Below, one piece after another: positions 1 to 17,046 of a stretch of DNA of 52,500 bases. The DNA is from Neocallimastix lanati (nom. inval.) (Eukaryota; Neocallimastigomycota; Neocallimastigomycetes; Neocallimastigales; Neocallimastigaceae). Numbering within the stretch: position 1 is the first letter of the stretch; each line of letters starts with the position of its first letter. The translations under genes and the position numbers were made by a program. Below the pieces are notes generated by a model. It saw only the letters and a list, made by a program, of their open reading frames with translations. It made no database searches and had not been told where the DNA came from. The stretch is taken from the NCBI GenBank assembly GCA_016946835.1, contig JACVTC010000087.1:512501-565000 (forward strand), in the 5' to 3' direction.

Positions 1-3918
<3,918 letters not shown>

Positions 3919-4408
3919 TGATTAAAAGTTCTTCTTTATCGGTTACAAATAATTACAAAAAAAAAAAAAAAATAAAAATAAACTAAATATAAATCAAGCC
4001 ATATAATTTATCCTTTTTTATACTATAAAGATAACAATTTATTTAATTATAATAAAAAATATATATATATGAAAATAATAAAATAAATAATTTTCAAATT
4101 AAATGGATAAATGTTCTTTATAAAAAAAAATAATAATAATAATAATAATAAAATAAAAAAAAAGTTGTTTATATTTTAATATTTATTTTAACAAATATAA
4201 AATTAATATAAAATAAATAAAAAATTAAAAGTAATAAAATATAAAAAATATAAAAAAAAAAAAATTTAATTAAAAAAATAAAAATTTTATTTTCAAATAA
4301 AATAAATGAATAATATTATTATTAATAATAATATGAAGGAGTAATGAACCTTAATTATTAATAAAAAAAAATTTTTTTTATTTTAAATCCAAAGAAATAT
4401 AGAATAAA

Positions 4409-4462
<54 letters not shown>

Positions 4463-5750
4463 TAATAATTAGTGAGCCCAATGTTAATCAATAATAATAA
4501 ATATTATTTAAAATTTATATTAACATATTGAATTATTAATAATTATTAATATAATCAATTAAAGAAAAATTTCTACTCTTAACAAATATCATGAAATAAT
4601 GAAATAATTAAAATTTACTATTAATAATATGAAATAAAAAAAAAAATGTTATGAAATAAACCATTAAAAACATTAAAAAAAAAAAAAAAAAAAAAGGCAT
4701 AATTATATATATATAAATTTAAAAAAAAAAAAATTTTTTTTTTCTTCTTTTAAGTATTTAAGAAATTTCCTTATATTTGTTTTTATTTTTTTTATTTTAT
4801 TTTTTTTTTTTTTAATAAATTTAAATAAATTTTTACTTTAACTAAAATGACCATTTTTTAAATTAATTAAAATATAAATAAATAATTTTGTAAAAAAAAA
4901 AATTTTTTTCTTTAAAAATATTCTTTTATAGCTATAATTTATAGCTCTCTTACTCCTTCTCTCTTTCTTTCTATTATTATTATTATTTATTATTTATTAT
5001 TATAAACCTTATAAATATAATATATATTTATATTTATATAATTTTAGATATATTTTATATTTTTTTTTTTTATTTTTTAATTTTTTTATTTAATTTTTTT
5101 ATTTAATTTTTATTTTTATTTTTTAAATTTTTTTATTTTTATTATTATTTTTTCATTTTAATATTTTATTTTATTATATATATATATGTATAAAATATTT
5201 TTATTTTATATTCTTAATTGTTTTTAAGAAATGAATTATTCTTTATAATAAAATATTTTATTTTTATATTTTATATTTTTATTTTTATTTTTTATTTATT
5301 TTTATTTTATATTTATTTTTATTTTTATTTAATATTTATTTTTAAAGTAATTCTATATTAAAACTTGTTTATATGAAAAATATAATGTAATAATTAAATC
5401 TAATTAAAAAAAAAATTGTTTCTTTCTTATTTTATTTTATTTTATTTTATCTTATTTTATATATTTTGATATTTATTTTTATTATTATTTTTATTATTAT
5501 TAATTTTTTTATTTACTTTTATTTTTATTTTCTTCTTTTTATATATATTATTTAAAAAAAAAAAAAAAAATTTTTTTTTTCTTTTTTTTTCTCTTTTTTT
5601 TTTTATAAAATTTAAATTTTTATTTTCCTGTTTCTATTTTAATTATCTTTGACTTTTTTTCTTTTTTTCATTTTTTTTTATTTGATAATTTATTTTAAAT
5701 AACAAGAAAATTAATAAATAGCATAGATGAAACTTTTCTAATTAGATGGC
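3919..5750. other. Gene-free spacer between EST1-like start and septin stop
   Basis: This is the upstream region of the minus-strand EST1-like gene and the downstream region of the septin gene. It is almost pure A+T with poly(A), poly(T), an AAT run at about 4408-4460 and ATTTT-type runs. I see no open frame with protein-like composition and no RNA gene. Confidence 0.7.
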
Positions 5751-6966
5751 TTATTTCATTTTCATACCTAAAATACATTAATTAGTTTAACGTAATATAA
5801 AATAATATTAAAAATAAAAATTAAAAAAAAAAAGTTTTTATTTTTAATAATTTTATTCTTATTATTTTATAAATTATTATTTATTATTTAATTTATATAT
5901 ATATATATAAAAAACTTACTTTGTTCTAATTGAATGATACTTTCTTCTTCAGCTTGTAATTCACGTTTCTTTTCTTCAAGTTCAGCCATTAATTCCTTTC
6001 TACGTTGGTTTAACTATTTCATTTAATAATGATTAATAAAAGAATTTTTTTTTTTAATAATTTTATTTATGAATTAAATTTATATATATATATATTAATT
6101 ATAATAATAATTATTATATTATATAAAGATATATATATTTATAATACATACGCGTTCTTCACTTTCTCTAAGAACAGCTTCCTTTTCCTTTACTTTTTGA
6201 ACAAACATTTGTCTCATTTCATCTTCTCTTTGTTTCATTTCATTCTTTAAGGCCTTTCTTTCATTTTCGATTTCTTTTTAATTTAATTTTAAATATATAT
6301 TATATATAATTATTATAACCAAAATTAATATTAAATTTTTCATTAGTATATCATTAAACAAATAATTTATTAAAAATATATTTTATTAAAATATATATAT
6401 AAATACTTACTACTGTCATAGTATTCATCACAAGCTAAGAAGGATTCTGGACGACCCTTAGCACGAATTCTAGATGAACGGTATTGAGCGTAATGTGTAG
6501 TATGAGTAGTTTCAATTAAATCTTGCATGTTTGTTCTATTTTATTTTATTATTTTTTTATTTTATTTATTAAATTCATTTCAGTTTATATGAGTTAATAA
6601 ATTTAATTTATATTATTTATTTAATCATTAATTAATATAAATTTTATTTTAATCATTATTTAATATAACTTTAAAAAAAAAAATTTTTTTTCTATTCTTA
6701 ATTTAATTTTTTTTTCTTTAAAAAAAAATAATAATAAAATAATATTTATAATAATAATAAATAAATAAATTAAGTTCTTATTACCTAATAAGTAAATCTC
6801 TTAAGTAAATGAAGTCACAGTGTTCAGCATTTTCAACTTCGACGTAACCCCATCTGTAAGTTCTACCTCTAACCTTCTTACCGTTAGATTCAACATATTC
6901 ATCACTACCAATAACAGTGAATGGAATGTATCTCTATTAAAATTTAATCATATTTTTTAATATAAC

Positions 6967-7025
<59 letters not shown>

Positions 7026-7874
7026 AATTAAGATTATTAATAAAATTGCCCTAAATTGTTCATTGATAAGGATATATCCTAAAATTTTATTTATAATTAA
7101 TTTTATTTATAATTCTATTAAAAAAAATTTACTTCAATATCTGGAAGAGTTTCACGATCTTCAGCATAAGCAGATGGATAAATTCTAATATCGTGTTTTT
7201 CGATATCTTGCAAAATCTATTTAACAAGATGTATAAAATTTCAAAGATAAATAAAAAAAAAAATAAATAAATAAATAATAACAATTATTATTATTAATTG
7301 ATTTGTTATTAATTTATACATATATATATTATTTTAAAAATAAAACATTATTTATTAAAATTAAAATAAATATATATTTATTTATATGAAATAATAATAT
7401 AAATAATATTATTAATAATAAAGCATACTAATTGTTTTTGAATTTGTTGTTCTTCTCTAGTTAAACCATCAGCCTTAGAAATAACTGGTATAATGTTAAC
7501 TCTAGTACATAGACGACCAAGGAATTCAATATCGATATCACGAAGACTATTTTTTAATTTAATAATTCAATTATATATATATATAGGTATATATATTTGT
7601 TTACAATTATTAAAAAATATTAATAGACTAAAAATCATTATTGTAAAATGATTTATTAAATATTTTGTTTATTTTATAAATATTATTTCTTCTATATATT
7701 TTACCCCTTGCCAGTAGGTGGTAAGAAGTAAAGAACACAGTGAACTCTGTTATCTTGAATATTTCTTCTCATTTCTTGTGATCTTTCAGCACGTAAGTAA
7801 GATTCATATTGTGAATCAATATAATCAATAATTGGATCGAAACTTTTTTTTTTTAATTAATTTTTTTAACATAT

Positions 7875-7905
<31 letters not shown>

Positions 7906-9786
7906 TATAAAATATAAATGTTAATATCATACCTTTATACAAATAAAAAATATATATATATATTTATAATAATAAATCATTAATAGTTGATAATATATAT
8001 TACTTAGTTTCACGATTTAATTGGTCACCAAAACCTGGAGTATCAATAACAGTTAAATGTAAAGTAACACCATCTTCAACTAATTCTGTAATTATTGAAT
8101 TATAATTATAAAATAATTATATTTATATTAATAAAGTTAAACATAAAATAATATTTATATCATAATTTTTTTTTTATTTTAAGAAAAAAAAAAAAACTAT
8201 TTGTTTTATTTAGTTTTACCATAAGTAACTGGATTAATTTTAACAGTCTTTAATGATGATAAATCCTTTGGTGGATTTTGTTCCTTTAAAGCAGAATCGA
8301 AAAGAGTATTCCTACATTAATAGAAAATATTTATTTATATTTATTTATTAGATTTTTTTGTCTAATTTTTATATTTAATATCCTTGTTTTTCTCTTTTTG
8401 TTTATTAAAAATATCATTTATTATATTAATAAAATCTATTATATATACATGAAAGTAGTTTTTCCGAGACCAGATTCACCAACAACCTTTTTTTTTTAAT
8501 AAAAAAAATTTTTTTAATTTTATTAAAAGAAAACATTATAATAATAATAAAATTAAAATAAAATAAAAAAGATATTATTACAATAATAAATAAAATAAAT
8601 TATATATACATATTAATATTTATTTTTATTTTTATTTTATTATTATATAAATATATTTTAAATGAAATTATCTATATCATACCATAATATTGAAAACGTA
8701 TGGTCTTCTCTTAGATCTTCTAACTTTTTGTAAAGGAAGTTCACTGATACCAAGTGGTTCAGTAAGTCTAGCATTGAATGAATTTGGTAACTTCCATGGT
8801 CCTGGGTCTTGGAATTGACCTCTAAATTGTAAAGCGTATTCCTTTTTAAATTATAAATAAATTATTTTTCAAAAAATTAATTCACAATTCAATAAATAAA
8901 AATTAATATTTCTTTAAATTATTTATTCTATAAAAGATATATGATAAAATGATAATTCTTTATTTTAAAAAAATAATTAATTATTAGATTTGTATTGTTA
9001 TTTTTAACATATTTTGTTAAAATTGAAAATCTTTTAATTTATTTATATTGTTTAATACTATTCCGTTTTACTTTAAAATTTTCAATAAATGCATATCAAT
9101 TAATTTTTTGTTTCATTGAATTATATTATTATTAGTTTTTTTTTTTTTTTAATAATAATATCATTACTGATTTTTCATTTTCAAAACGACTTTAACATCT
9201 GTGTGAATATATTAAATAACATTTTGTATAATTTTTGTATTTATTATTTTTTCGATATCAATATTTTATTATCAATAATAAGTCAAAAACAAATTAAGTT
9301 AACAACAAATTTAACATTAATTTAATAGAAATTTACAAATATATTGACTTTGTTTATTTTTTACATCAAAATAAAGATGAAGATTTCTAATAACCAAAAA
9401 TCCATTGAATAGAATATTGATTTAATTACTTGAATAATTTATTATTTTTTATATAATTATTAAATTTTTTTCTTATTAATTTGTTTACTTTGTACAAAAA
9501 TTTAATAAAGAAATTTTGTTTATTTATTTATTTCTTATTTTTTTTTTTTTACTTTTGTTTATTATTGTTTACAAAATGTATATAAATTTTATAAATATTT
9601 TTTAGTAAAAAAAAAAAAAAAAAATAAATAAATATATTTGTTTATGTCCCTTTATTGTTATATTTTTTTATTCATTTCCATTGACACTTTTGTTCTGTAG
9701 AATAAAAATAAAGATAAAAATAAAAAAAAAATAAAAAAATTATTTTTGACAATATTTAATTGTTTTAAAATCCTTACCAAAGGCAT
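5751..9786 (-). CDS. Septin GTPase, 13 exons, 408 aa
   Basis: Exons (minus strand, in order): 9778-9786, 8683-8841, 8449-8486, 8220-8311, 8004-8085, 7705-7842, 7429-7546, 7133-7216, 6785-6933, 6411-6535, 6152-6273, 5920-6013, 5751-5767. All joints are GT..AG and in phase; the sum is 1227 nt. The product has a polybasic stretch (KVRRSKRRP), the G1 P-loop GESGLGKTT (about 59-67), G3 DTPGFGD (114-120), G4 SKAD (196-199), then the septin-unique element and a C-terminal coiled coil (about 325-404). Septins polymerise into membrane-associated filaments at septa, buds and cell-cortex sites. Oddities: the usual GRxYPWG motif reads GRTYRWG, the first exon holds only Met-Pro-Leu, and the last coding exon is 17 nt. 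The subgroup is not assigned. Confidence 0.95.
8842..9777 (-). other. Long first intron of the septin gene
   Basis: This 936-nt intron is the longest in the septin gene and separates the 9-nt first coding exon from the rest. The other introns of this gene are about 100-350 nt. It is AT-rich with stretches of ordinary complexity near 9050-9330. Open frames inside it look like low-complexity Phe/Ile/Asn translations, not protein. Splicing enhancers or a regulatory role are possible but not shown. Confidence 0.6.
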
Positions 9787-10187
9787 TATGAATTTTTATC
9801 TCTAAATAATATGTCTAAAAAAAAATATTATATATATAACTATTTTATATATAAAATTAAAAGATTTAAATTGATTTAAATTAATTTTAGAAATTTATTT
9901 TATATTTAAATATATATACATTTATTTGCTTATTATTTTCTTTTTATATAATATACCTTTACTTTGTTTTGTTAGAAAATAAAATATAATAAAAAAAAAT
10001 TATATACAATTATATTAATAATAAATATTTTTTTTTAACTTAAAATGGATTACTGTGTGGAATATATTAATTTAAATTCAATTGATTAAATGATTTATTT
10101 ATAATTTATTATTTTATGTAAAAAATGCATATATTTTAATAACAATACCTATAACACGTTTATAATATATGTAATACAAAATTAAGA
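9787..10187. promoter_or_regulatory. Septin upstream region
   Basis: This is the sequence directly upstream of the septin start codon on the minus strand. It is AT-rich with poly(A) and poly(T) tracts. No single TATA or factor site can be picked out against this base composition. It is listed by position only. Confidence 0.35.
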
Positions 10188-10408
10188 TATAAATAATAAA
10201 TAATAAATAATAAATAATAAAAAATAAATAATAAATAATAAATAATAAATAATAAATAAAAAAATAATAAATATTAAATATTAAATATTAAATATTAAAT
10301 ATTAAATATTAAATAATAAATAATAAATAATAAATAATAAATAATAAATAAAAAAAAATAACTAATAAATAATAAATAATAGATAATAAATAATAAATAA
10401 TAAATAAT
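10188..10408. repeat. 7-bp simple repeat, TAAATAA and ATTAAAT units
   Basis: Several blocks of heptamer repeats lie together: TAAATAA-type, then an ATTAAAT block (about 10271-10312), then TAAATAA again to about 10408. The TAAATAA unit is the reverse complement of the TTATTTA unit in the large array that begins 450 bp downstream, so the two blocks are in inverted orientation. No coding content. Confidence 0.85.
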
Positions 10409-10861
10409 ATATAATTATTGATTTTTTTTATATACATGTTAACTTTAATTATTATATATATTTTTTAATAAATAATTAATAAAAAAAAAAAAAAAAGCCT
10501 ATTTAATAATGTATAATATCATATTATACTCATTATAATTAGTATTATTTAATATGTTTAATTTTTCATTTATGATAAAACATTACAAACCATACATTCT
10601 TGATTGTTAATATATCATCTTTTTACAAATATAATACATCATTTACATTCCATTTCATATATTAATATATAATTTGATTTATTTACAAAAACATTCATAA
10701 ATGTATAAAGTAACAAATAAATGTATAAAATTTTATCTTTATATTACAATCTACTCTAATATATAGCTATGTTAATTTTGAACAACAATTTACTAAATGA
10801 TTTTTTACTTGATATTAATTTTGTATAGATTGATATAATAAATAATTAATTTTATTTACTT
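10409..10861. other. Gene-free spacer between the two heptamer blocks
   Basis: AT-rich DNA of somewhat higher complexity than its surroundings, lying between oppositely oriented heptamer repeat blocks. I see no open frame, RNA gene or recognisable motif. Confidence 0.5.
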
Positions 10862-11946
10862 GTTTATTATTATTTATTATTTATTATTTATTATTTATTA
10901 TTTATTATTTATTATTTATTATTTATTATTTATTATTTATTATTTATTATTTATTATTTATTATTTATTATTTATTATTTATTATTTATTATTTATTATT
11001 TATTATTTATTATTTATTATTTATTATTTATTATTTATTATTTATTATTTATTATTCAATAGTCTTTTTATTATTTATTATTTATTATTTATTATTTATT
11101 ATTTATTATTTATTATTTATTATTTATTATTTATTATTTATTATTTATTATTTATTATTTATTATTTATTATTTATTATTTATTATTTATTATTTATTAT
11201 TTATTATTTATTATTTATTATTTATTATTTATTATTTATTATTTATTATTTATTATTCAATAGTCTTTTTATTATTTATTATTTATTATTTATTATTTAT
11301 TATTTATTATTTATTAATAAATACTCTTTTTTATTATTTATTATTTATTATTTATTATTTATTATTTATTATTTATTATTTATTATTTATTATTTATTAT
11401 TTATTATTTATTATTTGTTATTTGTTATTTATTATTTATTATTTATTATTTATTATTTATTATTTATTATTTATTATTTATTATTTATTATTTATTATTT
11501 ATTGTTCAATAGTCTTTTTATTATTTATTATTTATTATTTATTATTTATTATTTATTATTTATTATTCAATAGTCTTTTTATTATTTATTATTTATTATT
11601 TATTATTTATTATTTATTATTTATTATTTATTATTTATTATTTATTATTCAATAGTCTTTTTATTATTTATTATTTATTATTTATTAATAAATACTCTTT
11701 TTTATTATTTATTATTTATTATTTATTATTTATTATTTATTATTTATTATTTATTATTTATTATTTATTATTTATTATTTATTATTTATTATTTATTATT
11801 TATTATTTATTATTTATTATTTATTATTTATTATTTATTATTTATTATTTATTATTTATTATTTATTATTTATTATTTAATTATTTTATTCATTATTCTA
11901 TTATTTATTATTTATTATTTATTATTTATTATTTAATTATTAAATT
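10862..11946. repeat. TTATTTA heptamer satellite with recurring spacers
   Basis: About 1.1 kb of near-perfect 7-bp units. The array is broken by two spacer types. Spacer A contains CAATAGTCTTTTT and occurs five times, at about 11057, 11258, 11507, 11568 and 11650. Spacer B contains AATAAATACTCTTTT and occurs at about 11315 and 11686. Point variants (TTATTTG) occur near 11415. Because 21 bp is three units and seven codons, all frames are open over long stretches and give a meaningless Leu/Phe/Ile/Tyr repeat. This is a minisatellite with a loose higher-order organisation, not a gene. Confidence 0.95.
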
Positions 11947-13553
11947 TATTTAATTATTTAGTTTCGTTTTTACCTAAATTAATTTCACTTCTTCAACTTT
12001 TTGTTAAAATTGGAGTGGCGTACAAATTATTAGTACTATTGGATAGAATAAATACATAATGATCAAATTAAAGAATGATTGGTTTAAAAATCATGAAAAC
12101 ATAAAAATGTACAAAAAACGTTTTTTTTTTTTTTTTTCATCATAATATAATACATAAATGAAAAAATAAAAAATAAAAAAAAAGCGTAAATATATATATA
12201 TATTTTCCAATAATGTATCTTAAATAGTTAATGATATTTAATGGAGTGTCTTCTGTCAAAAAAAAAAAAAAGTAAATCTAATTATTAATTATTAATTATA
12301 GTCAAACTATTAATCATTAACCATTAAATCATCTTAAAGAGAAGAATATATATATATCAATTTTTTTAATTTATTTATTCATTTACTTATTTACTTTATA
12401 GTAATATTTTAGAATATATATCTTTTCTTTTATCTTTAAAATTTATATCAAGAAAAATAAAAATATAAAATATAAAATATAAATCATAAATTATAAATTA
12501 TAAATTATAAATTATAAATTATAAATTATAAATTATAAATATTTATATTGAAAAAAAAAAATAAAAAAAAAAAAAATAATTTTAAAAAATTTTTTTTTTA
12601 CTTCTATTTTATTATATTTTATTATTATTATTATTATTATAATTATTATTACTTCATTTTTTTTTTCTTTAGTTTTATTTAAAAGAATTACATATATTAT
12701 TACAAATTATAAAAGTACTGATATCAAAATAAAAAATATAAAAAAAAAAAAAAAAAAAAAATACAATAAAAAAAAAAAAATAAAAAAATAATATTATTTT
12801 TTATTATTATTAAAGATACTTCATAATAGTATAATAATATATATATAGTAACTAAATGATATAAATATTTTATAAAATTATTTATTTTTTACCTACTATA
12901 GGATTTGTATTAATAAAAAACATTGTTAATGATTATATTTATGATTTCTACTTTTTTGTTATTTAGTATGTATAATTAATTTTTTTTTTTTTTAAAAAAA
13001 AAAATTATTTATTTTATTTTATTTTATTTTATTTTATTTTATTTTATTTTATTATTTATTTTATTTTATTTTATTATTTATTTTTTATTTATTTATAAAA
13101 ATTTATATAGTATATACTTTATGATTTTATTAATTTTTTATATATATATATCTATTTTTGTTTTATTTTTAAATTTTTTAATTTTTAATTTTTAATTTTT
13201 GTATTTTTTTTTTTTTTTATTTTGTTATTGTTTTGGTTTTCGATTTTTGGTTTTTATTTTGATTTATTTGTTATTTTAATTTTACTTTTATTCTTTTATA
13301 TATATATATATATATTTGATTTTATCTTTTCTTATTTATATTTATCTCACTATTATTTTATATATTAATGACGATTATTTATTTATTTTTTATTCTTTAT
13401 TTTATTTAAATTTTATTACTATTAAATTTTTATAATCTATATAGTTTTTTTTTTTTTGTTGTTGTTGTTTTTTAAAAAAAAATTTATACAATTATTAAAA
13501 AAAATTTTTTATAACATGAAAAAAAGTTTTTTTTTTTTTTTTTAATTTGAATT
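11947..13553. other. Gene-free spacer downstream of the coiled-coil gene
   Basis: AT-rich intergenic DNA between the satellite and the stop codon of the coiled-coil gene. It holds a heptamer run (ATAAATT type, about 12484-12540), a TTTTA pentamer run (about 13010-13080), poly(A) and poly(T) tracts. A small patch of ordinary complexity at about 11985-12110 has no convincing open frame. Confidence 0.6.
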
Positions 13554-16500
13554 TTACTCATCATCATTGATTACTAATACTTCAGTATCGTCTTCATTAT
13601 CGGATGAATAAAATGGAATTTCTCCACTTTTTATGGCTTCCATAATTTGATTTTGATTCTGTATTTCAAATGACATATAATCCTTCATTTCATTATACTC
13701 TTCTTTTATACTTGAAACTCTTTTATTATGGGGTATAGACTAAAATATATATACATATTAATTAATTATATTTATTTTAATTAGATTAAAATAGTTTTAA
13801 TAATGGTTTAAAAATTATGCATATACATAATAAAAAGAAAGAAAATAGAAAATATATTATATAATATATATAAATAAAATAAAAATTAAAAATAAATATT
13901 AAATATTCAAATAATATAAAATATAAATTGTTCAAAAAAAAAAAATTATTTTCTTTATATCTATATAGTATAAAATAATACTTACACCAAAATGATTTAA
14001 TAACTTATTATATTCTTCTTTAGATTCTTTTAAGGTAAAATCATTAGCTTTACTTGAAATACTTGATATATTATTTGAAAGTTTTGATGAAGGAGGTATA
14101 TTTAAATCAGTAGATTGTAAAGAAGATTGTAAACAGAGTTGGGATGAAGCTTTTTTAATTCCTCGTTTATTTAAATTTTCTAAAGATTGCTTAACCTTTA
14201 AAATATGAGGAGATGACTTCTTTAAAATATTAACAGGAAGGGGTGGAGGAGGAAGATTGGAGTTGGTTGTATTTGAGGAAGGAATAGAAGAAGGTATAGA
14301 GGATTGGGTCATTGATGATTTAATAAAAGAAGAATTAGAATTAGGGTTATCTGAATTATTGTTGTTATTACTACTATTATTTTGACTACTATTATCAATA
14401 CTATTATTATTATTAGGATTTATATTAGCATCAGTAGTATTATTATGATATATGTTGGTAGAAGGTGGAGTATTCATACGAATAGGTAATAAATTTTGAG
14501 GGGTTCCATGAGGTGGAGGAACCGGGGTTACCGAAGGTGATACATAAACAGGACTTCGACTATTATTAATATTATTATTACTTTTACTATAATGATTTAG
14601 AGGACTAAGATTTGGCGGACTAAGATTTGGTGGGAATTCATGATCTTGAGAATGTTTTGAAGCTATATAATTATTAAAGCTATCATTGGACGATTGACTT
14701 AAACTTATATTAAGTTCTTGATTCTTTTTATTTAAAAGAAGTAACTTCGCTACTAACTTTTCATTAATATTATTAATTTTATTTAATTTTTTCTGGTATT
14801 CAAAGTTTTCACGGGTTAAGGAATCAATGATTTCTTCAGCTTCATGAAGCTTATTTTCAGCAGCTTCCGCACGAGCATTTCTAATATTTACCTCATACTG
14901 AATACTATTCATATTAGGTACCATCTGTAATTCATTTACTAAATTCAATATACGATTATTAACCTCTGAAGGCATGGCTGAATAAATTCTAAATACTTCA
15001 TTTCTTAAACGATGAACCTGTTTAGCATATAAACGTTGTAATATATCTAAATTTTCAAGTGCTTCTTCTTGATTAATAATGGCTTCATCTCTCGTTAAAA
15101 TAATGGAACTTATTTCAGAACGAGCATTTGCCAAATCCTTTTCAACTTGCTTATAATTTTGAGTCAAACGATCTAAATAATTACGTAACTTTTTAATTTC
15201 ATAAAAGGCTGACTGTAACTGACCTTCCTCCAAGGTTTTCTTTAAACTCTTATTAATATCAAATTTTTTTAGAATGGTTAATTCCTTTTCTAATTCTTGA
15301 TTACGAGTAGTTAAAGTTGATACCTTATTCATAAGTACTTCACCGTCAATTGACATATATTTCTCTTGATAACTAATCATATTCTCTATCTTTTGTTTTA
15401 AGACACAAATTTCATGACCAGATTCAGTAATAGCCGTTATTAAATCTTTTTCCGTAAAGTGTAACTTACGTATATCTTCACCGCAATCATTAATAACATC
15501 TAAATATTCATCAACATTCTTTTGAAGGGATGCCTTATCCTCTTCTAACTCAACGATGGCTTCCATTAACTTCATAACCATATCAGAAAGCGCTTTAACC
15601 TTTTCGCTATTATTTTCATTTTGAAGTTTACTTTCTATCAATTCATTACCCATTTCATTGATCGTTTTTATTGAATCGTTATACATTCTTTCTAACGATT
15701 CTAACTTCTCATTATATAATTCATCTTCTTCATAAACCTCTTTACTATCGTCCATTGAATCACTTCTTTTAATGATCATTTGATTACCTAATTTATTAAA
15801 ATCGTTAATAAAATCATCTTGAACCTTAACTTCATGTTGAACTAAGATTTCCACGATTTCATTAACTTTAGCTGACATTTCTTTAATCAAGGCATATTTA
15901 CTTGTATTAGTGTCTGATTTGAAGTTGCATAAATTAGACTTAATAGAGTTAATGCATTCATAAATTTGAGTAAGGGTACTCTGACAATAAGTCGCCATTT
16001 TTCTATTATTTGTAGCAATGGCATTGGTTAAATGCTTTATTTTTCTTTGATAATTATAGTTTTGTTGATTTAAATTTATAATTTCTTGACCCATTTCATT
16101 GACCATGACATTATAATCCTTTCTTTCATTATTCATTTGTTCCTTCAACGATCTAATTTCTTCACCAGCTTCATTGAAAAATACAACAGCTTCATCATTT
16201 GATTTTTCTAAATCACCAATAATTGAAAATAAGGCTTTCACCCCTAATTTTAGATTTTCATCCTTTCTTTCATTATTTGCAATTTCCTCTTTTAACTTAT
16301 TTTGGGTTTCAACAAGTTCAGATTTTAAATTTTCATAATTTTCTTTTAATTTTTTAGAAGAATTAATGATTTCCTGTTGACTTTCTATGGTTTTATTGGC
16401 ATCCACAAGTTGATGTTGAATATTTGCTATTTGTGATTCTACTTCCTTTGCCATATCTGATGTAATTTGCATAGATTGACGTTTAATAAATTTTAATTCC

Positions 16501-17046
16501 TCGACTTGACTTTTTAATCTTGATTTTAATTGAGAATTAGAGCTCTTGGACATAGTCAACTCTGCCCTCAATGATATAATTTCTTGTTGTTGTTTATATA
16601 TTAAATCTTTAATAATATCATCACAATTAATTTTATCTGTAATATAGGATACTTTTCGATTCAAATCAACAACTTCCATCTTATAAAAATTGACCTGTTC
16701 ATATAATTCAGTATTTACTTTTTCTAACTTTGCATTTTTCTGCATTTCTGTAAATAATGCTTCTTCCTGTTCTGTTAAACAATCATTTAATTTTTTATTT
16801 TCTTGAAGTAAATTCTTCAATTTAATATCCATTGAATTATTGTCATTTTTTGAAATATCTACAGTTGAATCATTTGTTAAATTATTTCTTATATTTGATA
16901 CGGAGGCCTAAAATTGTAAAAAATAAAATAAAAAAAATAATAATTAATAAAAGAACAAAATTATTTGAAAAAAACATTATTTGACTCAATAATAAAGAAA
17001 CTTAATTTTTATAAAAATAAATATAATAATTAATAATAATTACCAT
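13554..17046 (-). CDS. Long coiled-coil protein with repeated motif, 1036 aa, function unknown
   Basis: Three coding exons: 17044-17046 (the ATG alone), 13986-16907 and 13554-13739. Joints are GT..AG and in phase. The ATG exon was chosen because the second exon is open from its acceptor and the upstream ATG sits directly against a GTAATT donor; an internal ATG at 16832 is the alternative and would remove 26 residues. About residues 30-760 are a nearly continuous coiled coil. Inside it a motif of the type N-E-x-G-x-E-I-x-x-L recurs (NEAGEEIRSL, NEMGQEIINL, NEMGNELIES, NDCGEDIRKL, TESGHEICVL). Residues about 760-960 are Pro/Ser/Asn-rich with PPPLP-like stretches, and the C-terminus is acidic. 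I recognise no family. A structural, cytoskeletal or Golgi-tether role would be a guess from the coiled coil alone. Confidence 0.8.

Noticed and set aside
10860-11655. Open frames of 237 and 77 codons over the heptamer array
   Set aside because: They are translations of a 7-bp repeat (Leu-Phe-Ile-Ile-Tyr-Tyr pattern); all frames stay open because the unit has no stop in these phases. There is no start context or protein-like composition.
10862-11946. CRISPR-like array of repeats and spacers
   Set aside because: The repeat unit is 7 bp in long runs, the spacers are identical rather than unique, and the genome is eukaryotic.
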